From: Isoetes taiwanensis
Taxonomy: Eukaryota; Streptophyta; Lycopodiopsida; Isoetales; Isoetaceae
Reading direction: 5' to 3'
DNA: 64,000 nt
NCBI GenBank assembly: GCA_021234155.1
Contig: JAJEKV010000387.1
Location: 124,001 to 188,000 of the forward strand
Shown here piece after piece: positions 25,001 to 37,908 of the stretch. Numbering within the stretch: the first letter of the stretch is position 1; each line of letters begins with the position of its first letter. Under the pieces are notes generated by a model. The model did no database searches. It worked only from the letters and a program-made list of their open reading frames with translations, and was not told the origin of the DNA. The translations under genes and the position numbers were made by a program.

Positions 25001-28000
25001 ATGTGCTAAAAAAAAAACTAGCAAAAAGGCACGCCAGAAGCCACAGAAAATAAAGGCGCAGGAAAATAAGGGCAAAGTAATATGCACTGAATTAAATTGG
25101 ATACCAAAAGATAATGAAATGTCATTTACGTCTTTTCCAAAATTTCTATATTAGTGCATGAACGGAATCTTTTAGGAAAAACATACTATGTAAATATAAT
25201 TGTATCTCTTATATCTTATCTACAAGGGTGCTTTGGGGTTATAAATGTCCACATGATGATGACACAGACCTCAATAAAGATGTTTGAAAATACTAAAACT
25301 ATATGGTACCTTCTATGGGCTTTTATGATGAACACCATATGATAGGATACATGCAGTATTTACAGACTATCTGCTGAACTGTGCTATTATTGTGAATTAT
25401 GTGGTCAAAATAAATGAACAAATCAGTTGATTACCTAAGCAACAATTCATAATAGTAAGCAAACAAACGTTTTCTTGAGCATGTTGATCGGCGTTCTAGT
25501 TAAATGTTTTTCGGTAATGGGCTCTTGGCTATTTGAAGAATGCAAGATGAGATAGAGAAGTGTTGTATCTAGATTTAGGAGAAGGATGAATAAATTGCAG
25601 AGGATCTTAAAAAAATAAGTCCATGAACTACCAAGCCATGCACTGATCCATTACATCTAGAAAAATAACAGGACCAGAGCAGATGTTATATTCTTATATT
25701 ATATCTTTTAGAGATAAATAAAGCTCACCTTGCGAGAAAGGAAGTTCATTACATGCTTTATCATAAATTTATGCCCCAAGTCAATTGAATGAGGCCAAGA
25801 ATTGGATACAACTATTACATGAATTACATTAGGTTTTGTGAGTATTTCACCTTGTTTTAATATGCTCGCCGACTTGAACTTGCAAGATTAGCCATTCGTT
25901 GCTTTTGTTGGTGTGAATCCATCAGGAGTTGTGTCAGGAGATGGATGGATAGATGGATCCGTCAGGAGTTGCGTAAGGTCATGAGGATCGTTGGATATAG
26001 GATGGATATATGAACACGTCAGATTGCAGATTCCGATAACTGTTTGCTAGAAAGAAGGCATCTGTTGTTAGAAGGTTGAAGTGTATCCATTCTTGATGGT
26101 TTGCTTATGTTGGATGATGTATTTTAAATATTGTCATGAACAAAATGAAAGTTGAAATTTTCTAATATGTACAAGATATGATATCATATTATACTACACC
26201 AGAAGGTTTTAGCAAGATAGGACTAGTTAGGTTTTCATTTAGGCAAGGTCAAATTTACCAGGCATTTAAGCTCGGAATCATTCATCTAGACTTAATGCTA
26301 TTCAATAGTGGTTGTTATGTTTTTGCTGGGTTTGAAAGTGGATTTTCTTCAATTGTAATGAAAATGTATTTTTCATCATATGTAATAGGTCTTAGGCAAC
26401 ACCTATTGAAAATAAATAAAAGTTCTATCTGAACGGCAAAATAGCGAGAATGTTTGTTGTGTTTTACATACATCTCTGTAGTATAAGATAGTAGATAATC
26501 TTATGTTTAAGAAAGATCATTAGTACCATGTATGATCTAGTTTGGAGAAGAAATAAATCATTGTTCATTTTCATTGGCTTATCCTTGGCATTCAGACTAT
26601 TTGAAGGTCAATGTATGGAAATTTGGACGGTAACAATGTTCGCGTAGAAATTGGGTTGTAGATTCTTGAAACTACTTTCCTCGTGACTAAAACTGGAAAC
26701 ATCCTCCAACAAAAATTTCTACCATAAACAGAATACATAGAAACAACGACGTATAATATAAATCCATATAATTTAAAACTAGTTATGAATGCCTGGCGTT
26801 GTCGGGCTTTAGTAACAACCTTAAGTGATATTTGGAGGGCAAGTGTCAACATATATAGAGGTTGAAACTTACATACCTCGAATTGCTTGATAAACGATGT
26901 TTCTGCTTAGACAGGAAGGTAGTGGAGGTGAAGGTGACATATGAGAGCCTGTGGATGCGAACAAAACAAAACAACCATTTCTCATTTCTCTAGGAATACA
27001 ACTAAGGAATGAGGCTTTAAGGAGAAATGGTCTATGCAAAATTCTTATCTTAAAGTTTGATTTGACTTGGCATGATTTGCAAGCAAGACATAAATGATCT
27101 AGATTCATAATCTAGATTTATATGCATACCTATTGGTAAAGCCTCTAGCTAGAAATAAAGTTATCTCAAGTCACTTTCATATTTAGGCAAAGGTTATAGC
27201 TAGAAATAAAGGGGACTTGATTTTGCAGTCAATTCACAAAAATGTGGGCAATCAATTCGGAATTGATTCACAAAGTTGTGGGCAGTATGATTGTCCTCCA
27301 ATAATCATGTAGCTCCATAGTGTCCTTTCAGAATGGTGCGGAATTAAGCTACCCTAAATTTTTTGGTCATTTTCCTCAAAAGTCTCATTGAGAGATAGCA
27401 TCGGTTGGAAAAAACTTGCTTGGCCTATAGAATTCTTGAAGTATACACATGCAAAAGATGGAGGACATGTGCAAGAAAAAATTTCAAGAATTGAATTGGT
27501 TTTTAACGTCCTCGAAGACAAATTGGTCTATGGGACATAATACAATGAGCACCTTTGGTTCCGGGTTCGAATCGTTGAAATTTCATATAGATGTTTCTAG
27601 TAAGTCATTGCTATAACAATGAACATGGGCAATTCTAGCTGTGTCTTACTTGTGACATGTGCTATGTAAGTCCTACAAATTCTATTCCATTCAGATGTAA
27701 GGACATCATTATTTGAGATAACAAAATAATCAAGTAATGCGAGATGACATATCTTTTAAGATGCGTTTAGAGTGTTGTCCTCATAATTGGGTCTCATCGA
27801 GGACCCTATTGCCTTTTTGAATTTCTATAATCAACAATACTTCACTGGATAAGAAATAATAATGCATCATCGATTTAATAATATACGCCTAACTCTTATC
27901 ATATAGTTTCCTAGTTAGATGATGTGCCATCTATGCCATTACAATGAAACACGTGGTAAGTTTCAACAAAAAGTTGACAAATTTAGATAGTTACTTGTTC

Positions 28001-31000
28001 TTTTTTAGAAAGTTGCTATGCGCTTTCTTACACATTAAGAGAGGAGACTTTTGCAAACCTTGGCCATGCTTGAACTCACCATCGTTTTACAAAACCAACA
28101 CATTAATTGAGGAGGTTTTCAGAGAGAGCGTAACCACCATTTTATTGCAATATTCACTTACATGTGCATTATATGCCTTTTAACACATTAGCACAACATT
28201 TTCAAACCTTGGCGCTTTAGGATATTTTTACAAAACATAATAATTGAGGAGGTTTCCACGCACATCATAATATAGAACTTTATGATTATGCATTATTAAC
28301 TTCTATTGGAGCATTTGCAATGTGATTTTCCTTAGCAAACTATTAAGTGGCCAAAAAAATGGAAGGCATTAAAAAGATGGGTGACAATTATTAGGCAATA
28401 CCACACTGTAGTGTTGACTAAGCCATTTTACCAGCCTTAAAAAGATTAATGTACTCTTTACTTTGAGTCTGTTTATAGCCAGCCAAGTGTAGTATTTGAA
28501 ATTTTTACCTAGTTCTTTAACAGGGGATAGGTACACTATTATGTATTTCTTCGATATGCTGTCAATAACCATAGAACCTAATACACTTACACATGGAAGG
28601 TAAGGAGACCTAAATTGCGGAAACTTCAACTTGAACTATGAGCTTAATGCTTTAGAATAAGGAATGCTGAACATATATCAGCAGTTTTCGAAAACTTCAA
28701 CTAAAACCACAGGCTCAATGCTTCAGAATAAGAAATGCTGAACACAAATCAATGGTTTCACTTTCGAATAAGAAATAATGGAATACAAACCATTGTTTTT
28801 AGGCTATTTCTTGTTAGTAAGGCATATAAAGTATCGAGAAATTATACAATTCAAATCACAAAAGTATTAGCATGAACAAATGGAACTTGAGATTGGGATC
28901 ATTTTTACTTGACGTATCTCTTAAAAATCGATCTTAAATTCATATATCTGATGCTCAACCATCAAATATGAAAGAATTAAAAGGCAACTTACAGAACGTT
29001 ACCATCTATTCTTTTGCAGAAACGATCCTGTTGCACCAAGTGTCATATCTCATGTCATTTTGTGACATTGCACTATAGTCCACTGCCTACATCCAGTTCC
29101 TGTTTTTTGGATATCGTTCAACCAATGTGGCATGGAAACAATATTGTACGACAACAATATTATGAACTGACTGCAACATAAAGAAGAAATTATATTTGAA
29201 CTAATACCCAAAATCTAAGGACAGATTTCTATAGAGATACAATGTTGAATGTGAATCCTTTGAGAATATTACCTATAGAAGCATATGGTACCAACTTGTA
29301 ACTGGAACCTGCAACACACCTTATGATACCTTAAATTGGAAATACCTAATATCCGGACACCTGCTTCAATGCATGCAATAGAACGTCAAAGGAAGTGGTA
29401 TTCCTGGTATCACATAAAGGATGAAAGCAAAAGAAACACGATCAAGAATTGAAGTTATACATACTCATGCAGACTGCAACTACAAATTTGTAAATTAGAA
29501 ACTAAAGCAGATGTCATATGATAGAAGATTTAGAGATTTGCTTCTTAATATAGGTTAGAAGAATATTATAGCTTGAACCCAATAATATCTTTTACAATAC
29601 ATCTAGAAGTGGGCAATAATACTACAGTCTAGACTCAATGCTTCATACCTTCATTGTGGCCATTCAATGTTGAAGCATTGCTGCTATAAATTTGCAATAA
29701 CGCAATTTATTCAATAACAATAAGGAAATATTGTTTGCAAAAGGAAATCTGTGAATGAAAGATGTCAACTGTTCAGTTTGTTACAGCAATCTGTAAAAAC
29801 TGTATTTTATCTATCCAAGTTTAGGTCTACACCTCTATTTCTTAAAAGCAGAGTGATAAGTACATGTAAAATTGAAACATTGTCCACTCCAGATTTTATG
29901 CGATTATAAACAGGAGCTCATATTACACAATCATAACACAAAAAAAAGGACATGCATCACTCTAGGAATCTGCAACAAACACTCACTAAGCCTCTATTTT
30001 TTACAAATGTAAAACGATTATAAGATTGAAACCAATACCTAGTCTGCTCCAGACTTTGACACGACCATGAAGAGTCCTAGTTTTACACTATGCAGCCTTA
30101 ATAACACAAAGGAGCCTTGTTGATGCTTACAAAATAAGCTGAGCAGTTGGTATTCTAAAATTTCAAAAAGAAAGAATACAATCATTTGTTGTTTTGCTTC
30201 TAAAAGCTTTGCCTTTCCCACAACAATCTGATTGCTTGATAGAAATGATGCTAATATAAGCCCCCATTCATATCCCAAGGTTATGAAATGAAGCAATGCA
30301 GAAGCAGGAAATCATGGACGTTTTTGCAACCTGCATTTTGGCCTTTAAAAACATGATCAAATCATCATAAACAAAACATAAAAACACTCATCCAAGGTGT
30401 CACTTTTAGTGTGTAACAGCGGAAACATGGTAGTCAACCATGCTATATTACTTTTTTCAGTGCCACCAGCAAGCAGCTTGTGGCATTTACTTGTGTAATT
30501 ATTGAAGCACAAACAGTCAGGGACATATCATTTTCAGGTAGACCCATGCAAACATCTAAGCAATGTGAAATCAAATGGAGAAAGGGTCTTACATGCAGGA
30601 CAGCATACACTCATTGCAGTGGTATCGTAAGTCTGCTAAGTGTATGCATTGCTGGAAATATTCTTTTCGAGTAAGATTTGCAGCTTTATGATTTCTGAAG
30701 AGTATGACGTACAACGTAATGAGTGTAAGGAAAAATTATAAGCATGAAAGTATTTGCAGTAGCGTCTTTGATCTGTTGGAATAAACATAAAATATTCTGT
30801 GATGTGAACTCACAAGCAAAGGTTTACCTGCTTAATGCAGGTCCTCTTTCGCATATCTATGTGGTTGGAAGAGCTGCAAGTGTAGATGCATATGATTGTC
30901 AGTGACAACAAACAATGAAATCACAGAAAGTGTTTCTAGCCCACCTTGTAATGCTTTATCCACGTGAAGTTTAGAATAGGAGCCCATGTTCCTACATGAT

Positions 31001-32640
31001 AAAGAACAAAAATTTGAGCTCCATTATTCATATGCATGGCAAAACATGTTCAGGAGTATCTTTCAAGCACTATCTACAATAAATAGAGATGTCGATGAAT
31101 GAGTGCAGATGTAACATATTCAAGCATGAGTTAGTTGTTCCTATAGCCATGAAATAAGTGAACAAAAGCAACAAATTCGCAACACTACGAAGATAGGGTT
31201 CAAAAGAAAACTACAATAAATAGAGATGCTGATGAATGAGTGCAGACGTAACATATTCAAGCATGAGTCAGTTGTTCTGTAGCCACGGAAAATAAGTGAA
31301 CAAATGCAACAATTTCGCAAGAACAATTCAAATATAGGATTCAAAAGAAAACTACAATAAAAATAGTTGTGCATGTGCAGACTATGGCATGATTTCTAAA
31401 ACCTATTTGCAAGAAGCCTCATAGCTCTGCTCATGATGAACCTCAGAAATTTACCTGGTAAAATCCATGGAAGATTATTGCTCATAGCTGGCGCTGATCC
31501 GACCAAAATTTGTTGCAAGAAAAACCCCATCGGTCCTTTTCTTCTGCCCATAATTATCATATATGCATGCCGTCATATATGCATGCCGAAAATTGGAAGG
31601 GGGCGAATCGAATGGGGCAATCGATCTGTGCTTAGATTGGAAAGAAAAAAAATGAAGAAATTTAATCATAGTGAAAGAATTTTTTTGGATTTTTGGAAAA
31701 TCGGTTTTTTTTTTTTTCCGGCAGCCAAAAGCTACAAAACCTTAGGGAAATCACTTAAAAAAATTCCAAATTTTTTTCCTCCAAACCGGAAAATCCAAAT
31801 TTAAACAATAAGACAATAGCATGTGCATACATGAATAGAATGCGTTGTAAGAAGGTTTGCAAAGGTGGCCTCATTTGGCCTAAAACCTTGGTGCTGCATA
31901 TATTAAAAACGTTGTTTGTTCCAACTTACCATGACGTGTACAGGCTGCAATAGTGGCATGCTAAAAAATGTTCCAACTTACCATGTTGTGCACAGTATGC
32001 AACACTGTATTAAAGCATAAATCGAAGGAAGAAGTAGTATTGATTACCAAGTCTAATAGCAACCTTAGAATTCTAACTACCTAACCATTCTGCCGATGAT
32101 AAGCAATAAGAATGAACTCAATGGCACCAATTCAGAATGTTCTATACAATGGCAATTCTAATTTCGCATGTTACTCCAGCACCAATGCTTGCATGCCTAG
32201 GGACTGTATCTTGTTGCAACACTGATTCTCCAACTACATCCATTTTGACAAATTCCAGTTCAGACTTGATGCCTGCTATTCATTTGCTTCGTGATATTTC
32301 AGATGAGCCTAGCAATGTCTCGTCTCAGTGGGAAAACAATGAAGTAAGTGCCTATGACATCTTTATGGAAATAGCATTTCAAATCTCAATTAGAATCTTG
32401 ATTGGTCGTAGATAATGGCAAAGACTCCCCATTCTAGACATGAAGATACCGAAGCTATATCTCGGATAGGGGTAGTCATCAATCTGATTGGGATGAAGGC
32501 AAGCTTGGCAATATGGAGGTTGAAAAAGAAAAAATTATTTGAGGACATTGAGCTTACAAGAGGCTCTCGGCCATTTGGAGCAAATGTTCAAGCAGCCTTC
32601 TGTTGAAGAAATTATAGATATCATGCAAAAGTATAGGAAA
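25000..32640. other. Anonymous AT-rich sequence with local duplications
   Basis: No supported gene in over 7 kb. A 72 bp-period duplication lies at about 28620-28765 (GAAACTTCAACT... repeated) and a ~138 bp tandem duplication at about 31072-31355. At 32140-32640 some plus-strand frames look coding-like (for example EALGHLEQMFKQPSVEEIID at about 32555), but they are broken and unassigned. Confidence 0.4.
31072..31355. repeat. Tandem duplication, period about 138 bp
   Basis: ACTACAATAAATAGAGATG, GATGAATGAGTGCAGA and ACATATTCAAGCATGAG recur in the same order about 138 bp apart, followed in both copies by AAGTGAACAAA and GGTTCAAAAGAAAAC or GATTCAAAAGAAAAC. The copies differ at about one site in ten. 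Confidence 0.75.
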
Positions 32641-32649
32641 ATAAGATAT

Positions 32650-32967
32650 CTATTAAGCCACTCCTCCCATGGGCATTATTCTATCCACTTTCTCTATATC
32701 CTAATGCTTCTCCTTTCCTCAAGGGGGTGCTAGCTGCTTGTGAGACTGTGCGCACTTTGTTTCAGTTTCATCCGATGGCCCACACAAGATCCTACAACCA
32801 GTTGCTAGTGGATCCCTTTGGGTGACGGCTGGCGGATTGTCCCTTGGTCTCTTCTGTCCATCCATTGACGCAGCGTCGATGGTGAACAACGGGTGTGCTC
32901 ACAGTATCTGCATGGTATGATGAGACAAGATTGTTGACATGGAATGAGTTCAGATTGAAGTTTCTCC
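32650..32967 (+). mobile_element. LINE fragment A, the host of the gypsy insertion
   Basis: From ATTAAGCCACTCCTCCCATG onward this is a close copy of the LINE at 54640-54960, read in the same direction, and it stops at the first base of the gypsy LTR (32968). A short continuation, GTTGAGACCGTGGCATG, resumes after the far LTR at about 53955-53977. The last five bases, TCTCC (32963-32967), pair with CCTCC at 53950-53954 as the target duplication. Confidence 0.85.
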
Positions 32968-35900
32968 TGTGACGCTCCCTGAACATATACGACACTCGGA
33001 CGTATACATACGGCGATTTTCCCCTCCCATGGCAACCAACTCACCATGAGCAGGGCCCTCCGTCTAACTCGGGCCATCTAGAAGAAGATGCTCAAGTGAA
33101 GGACACAGAGGGGTCATTCGGCCCACGCCTTCAATGGGGCTCCTACGTCGCGGAAGCATGAATACAAGGTTAGCACACAGCATAATCATATCATAATTTA
33201 CCACCACGAGGGGTGGCACGTCCATCCAAGTGACAACAACAAAGAATATACATTTAATGCTAGGGAAAACACCCAAACCCATGGTTCTACCCTGGCTCCG
33301 ACTCCAGTGAGGATCGACTGACGGCTAGGTCTCAAGAGATCAGCAGACCGAATCTTGACATGGCGTTGGCTGGCATAGAACATCGGCTAGGGTTGTCCAC
33401 TCCATCCGCCCCTCCTGTGCACACTTTGCAGATGAGTCCAATCATGCTATGGCGTCACTATAGCCTTCCGGACATGCAGACTCAAGGTATCACGCTTTCG
33501 AGCCTACTCCAGGGTTCATGAAGCCCCGTCCGATGAGGCAGGTCAGGGAAGCGTCCCCTTCCAGGATCACAGTGGTTCCATGAGTGAGCTAGAGAATACG
33601 TGCCGCATCAGCGACCCCCGCATCCGTACCCGACTTACTCACCCTAAATCTACTCAAAGCACAGGGTGCCCCATACGGGTCACACCTCTGCACCCAGGGA
33701 GTGTCAGACCCATACCCGGCCCTCTACGTGACCGGCTATCAGGCCTAGCCCACTGTAGGAGTCTCAGGAGCCTTTTATGTTCGTGCAAGACCCCACCCCC
33801 ACTTCACCACTGCGTCCCTTATCTGGTACTAAGCAATTCCATAGCATCCACGACTCGGTGGTCTCTTGTGCACAGGCCGCAACTAATGGGAAATACAGGG
33901 ATCAACCTAGGGGTATACTACTAACATGGCTCAGAGGTCTCTACCCCCCCTTAATTCCCCCATTTCCAGAGTAATACTATGCAAAGAACTATCAATCCAT
34001 CCTTTAAGAGCAAGACCCGAATCAGAATTAAAGAGAACTCACCTTTACAATCAAGGGTTAGTTCCTACAAGTAAAGCACAGAGAGAACAGACAAAACAAC
34101 ACACAAGTGCCCAACAGGGGCGCTACCCTAGAATTCTCAAGCTATACTAACCACTCACCTAAGTTCCTGCTGGATCCGTTGTCGTTTGGTGCTTCCATCT
34201 TCCCTGGACTTGGCGCTCAGCTCGGGACACACAGGTAAAGGTGCTTGGCAAAGGTGGGCGCTCAGCTCCTGCTTCTCTTGGACGATTTTGGGAGAGATGG
34301 GGGTGGTGATCCACCTTGATGGCTCAAATTAGCATCCCCCATGCTGACCAATCGAGTTTGGCCAACCATTAATTAACTTAATTAATCCATCCATCTTATC
34401 TTATATCTTCTTATATTATAATGTTTTAATGTAAGTCTGTAGTGCATCGCGCCCTAAATTGGGCGGTTGAGATTTAACCTAAAAGATGGACGGCCCAGAT
34501 AGCCCACGGTTGGCTCTGGCCCAGATAGCCCACGGTTTCTTTTTGCCTTTTCTGGCTCTGGCGATAGGAAGAGGCTGTCGGATTCCTTTAGAAAGAGGCC
34601 GTAGTAGAGCTTCAGGGTTTCATTTGAGCATATTAGAGCCTGTCAGAACAGAAACGAGGGTTTTAGTGCTTCCTATTGAGAATTTGTGTCTATCGTCCAT
34701 GACTATGGCGGAAATATCTGATGCAGTTCTGTTCTTCGATTTTGGGGATAGCATGGACCAGATTTTTTAAAAGTATATTGCCTTGAACTGTCTATTCCGG
34801 TGGCTTGGCTTCGCTTTGTTAAATTTATTGTTCTTATACTCCTCTAAATGGGAAGGATTGATCAATCACCAGGTTTGCCATTGAATTGTTATGGCCAGTC
34901 AGCACGTTTGTACTGGCAAAGAGCCTGTTTTTGTAAGAATGAAGGCTATGAAACGAATGAATTAGAGTAGCTCAAGCAGTTTGAGCTGTAAGCTATAGAT
35001 TTCGGCTGCTGCAAAGCCGTTATTGGAAGCTGGTAGTAAACCTTATTCCATTTCCAGTTGTTGAGCAGTGAGTTCCGGAAGGCTCGGTATCTGTCAAAAA
35101 AGCTAAGATAAGTAGCTGGATTTGATGGCTGAAAGATTCGGCAGCCACTGCCTTACTGATTTGCTTTCCTATGGCCAGAGGCGATGGCACATGATCTGAA
35201 TCAAGGCACAAGAAGGAATGGTAGTATTTGTATGGTGTTTTCCCAGATGATCTTTGCTTTTGTCTGGAATCAGAGGGCTCCGCATTGCTCCAAATGGTGG
35301 CTTGGTCCTGTTCAAAATGTTGAAGGTTGATTGTATCTCAGGCTGACAGTATGCAGTATCGGCATTTTGCAGAGTCATTTCTGCAATTCAGAGCATAACA
35401 CAGTTTTTGTCACAGTATCCAGGCAAAGGTATTTTGATTTTTTTCTATATGCAACTCGCTTCAATTTCTTTCTCATTCCATTCTTTATAAATTCAAGGGT
35501 TCTGCACATTCTAGAAGAAGTTATGCTTATAGTTTTTGCAGCTCCTTAGCTGGATGAAAGTTGGAACCTGTAGCAACTTGAACTGCCTCAAGTATTGTCT
35601 CCAGAAAGTATTTTGGCTCTTTTTACTTTTCAGGGAAGGTAAATTTAAGTTTCATGCTTCGAAATGGATCATTACTTTAATTCTTATAGATTATCTAGCC
35701 AACTATATAAATGAAACCCTTTTGCTTCATTGGATTTGTCTGAAACGTTTTATGCTTTCCAAGGCTAAGATTGATATCTAAAAAACAGTGTTTGTGAATA
35801 GAGCAATATAACTTCTAAAGTTTCTAGCGGCAGCCAGCGAGAGCTAATAGTGTCCTTGGACTTTGATAGCCAAGGTGTCCCAGACTTCCTAGCCAAGGTG

Positions 35901-37471
35901 TCTAAGTAAGCCTTTTCAATGCTGCGAATTTCAACACCTAATGTTGACATTGCAATTAAATTGTATTGTAGGTAAACAATTGCTGAAGTAAAGTCAGCTT
36001 CAATTTAATGGAAGCTTCAGTTGGTCCATTTCAAGCAAACCAATTTTTGCTTTGGGATATTGTGTGCACATGCTTCAAAATTTTGTGCTATAAAGGTACT
36101 TCCAGCTTTTCTGTTATACATAATGAATTTCCATATTGCATTTGGCAAGTACCTTCCTCTCATGTCTAAGGATTCTCATGAGAATACGAGCTACAATGAA
36201 GAAGTTAATGTTCCTTTAGGGAGTGTGTTTCCTCTTTGAAAGATCAGAGCAGGGAGAAGCACAACACCAAGCAAAGCAATATAAAAGTATTTTATACAAT
36301 TTACTGCATTAGATGCAGTGCAAAATCAGAAATGGATGATTCTTATTGGCAAATAATAACAAAAAGGTTGGCTGTGCAAATTCTTGCAGTTTCTTCTACA
36401 TTTTCTTTTGACCTTATGGAATGTTTATCTCATTTCTAATCAAAGTTTTGATGATACGAGCATAATCAAGAGAAAGTTAATGCGAGGAATAGTTAAAAAT
36501 TCTGTCAAAATGCCATGATCTCTCGGGTTTCAACTTATCATCGCAACATAATGGTGAACCACATTTCAACTACGTGAAATCTTATCACCATGATGATTGA
36601 AATTTAAGGCCATCTCCAAGGTAGCCTTACAAGCAAGACCTCAATTTAAATTGTATATATTAGAGTACAATCTATATTGGTAAGTTCCCTTCTAATAATA
36701 AAAACAAAACATCAAAACATGATATCAAAACATTATAATATAGTAAAGATGGAATTAAGCCATTTAAAAGAAACCAAAGGGACAAGACACATAGCAAAGA
36801 CTTACAGAACCATTGTTAGAACTTTTTAGACAACAAACACTATTGCACATATTGTTTACAACGCTGGTTTATATTATCTACAACTTTGTTTAGTGATATT
36901 ATTTATGATTGTTGACACCCCAATCTAATCACCACATTTGAAACCCAATTGGTTTATATCATCTACAACTTTGTTTGATGATATAAACTTTGATTGTTGA
37001 GGCCTCAATCCAATCACACACGTATTACAATCAATTCAAATTGTTGCATGTGTGAATTTGTGGTTGAGGATTTTAAAATAGTGTTACTTGGTGCAACAAA
37101 CTACCTACATGTAATTGAAATACATGATATTGTCAAGTGTAAACCTTCAAGCATTAATTATACGCTATTACAAAATATGGGTTCATAGGCGCATGGAATG
37201 GTCACTTGGTTCTATTATTAACAAGCTTTTCACATTGCAGCCAAAACACTTGCAGGCTCCAAACTTATGCCAGCAACGCTGGGCACCGTTACTAGTTTAG
37301 ATATTAACTCCTTAATTATAGGTTATTATCCTTAATAATTAAATTAGCATAGCTAATTTAATCCCTTTTAGGTCAACCCCCTAGGTTACAATACCCCATG
37401 GTGGCGTACCTTTACTGGGTGACGTGTCTGTGTATTTGTACGTATACCGTATAAATACTTGGAACGTCACA
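32968..37471 (-). repeat. 3' LTR of the gypsy element (interrupted)
   Basis: LTR sequence is 32968-34389 plus 37296-37471, about 1.6 kb once the Helitron is removed. The distal 176 bases look identical to the other LTR. A 15-base stretch present in the other copy near 53732 is missing here at about 34372. Confidence 0.93.
34390..37295 (+). mobile_element. Non-autonomous Helitron, 2906 bp, inserted in the LTR
   Basis: The LTR is cut between A (34389) and T (37296), and the intact LTR at 53949-52336 preserves the unoccupied AATCCA|TTTAGAT site with no target duplication. The insert starts with TC (TCCATCTTATC) and ends with CTAG. A 5 bp stem hairpin, CCAGC-AAC-GCTGG, lies at 37270-37282, 9 bases before the CTAG. 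These are all the hallmarks of a Helitron. No Rep/helicase is encoded. Positions 34480-34770 have gene-like texture (a frame starting MTMAEISDAVLFF at 34699), as expected of captured host sequence. A ~103 bp tandem duplication (TTTATATxATCTACAACTTTGTTT) is at about 36868-37010. Confidence 0.93.
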
Positions 37472-37487
37472 TTCTCCCCCCCTTAGA
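37472..37487 (-). promoter_or_regulatory. Polypurine tract of the gypsy element
   Basis: On the minus strand, AAGGGGGGGGAGAA lies directly against the TG of the 3' LTR, the expected plus-strand primer. Confidence 0.85.
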
Positions 37488-37908
37488 AATAATGCTGTCC
37501 TCAGCATTGGGGTTAGTTAACGAAAGATAGTTAATCGAAGAACTGAAATAGAAGTACTTAAGAAAGGAAGATAACTCATTACTGTGGACAGTAATACATT
37601 GAAGTTCAAAATATAACAGAGGACAAGCACCAGGGTGCATTTTACAGACTTATCATCAAAAAAAGTCTAAGGACTGAAGTCCCATTTCAAAATATCATAA
37701 CAAGGAAAATTAACACACGTAGACAAAACGGATCTGAAAAAGTCGGGCCATCAGTAACCCTCTATGCATGGGCAGGTCACGAACTGCTTACTGGCCTGCA
37801 CATGTCAATATATCAGTATATATGAATAATGTAATTAGATTGTGGTTGAAGGGACCACCCCTTATAATAACTAAAAGAAAACCCTATCTACAAGGGAACT
37901 TATCATGC

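Noticed and set aside
34390-37295. Pack-MULE or hAT identity for the LTR insert
   Set aside because: There are no terminal inverted repeats and no 8-9 bp duplication; the Helitron signature is complete.
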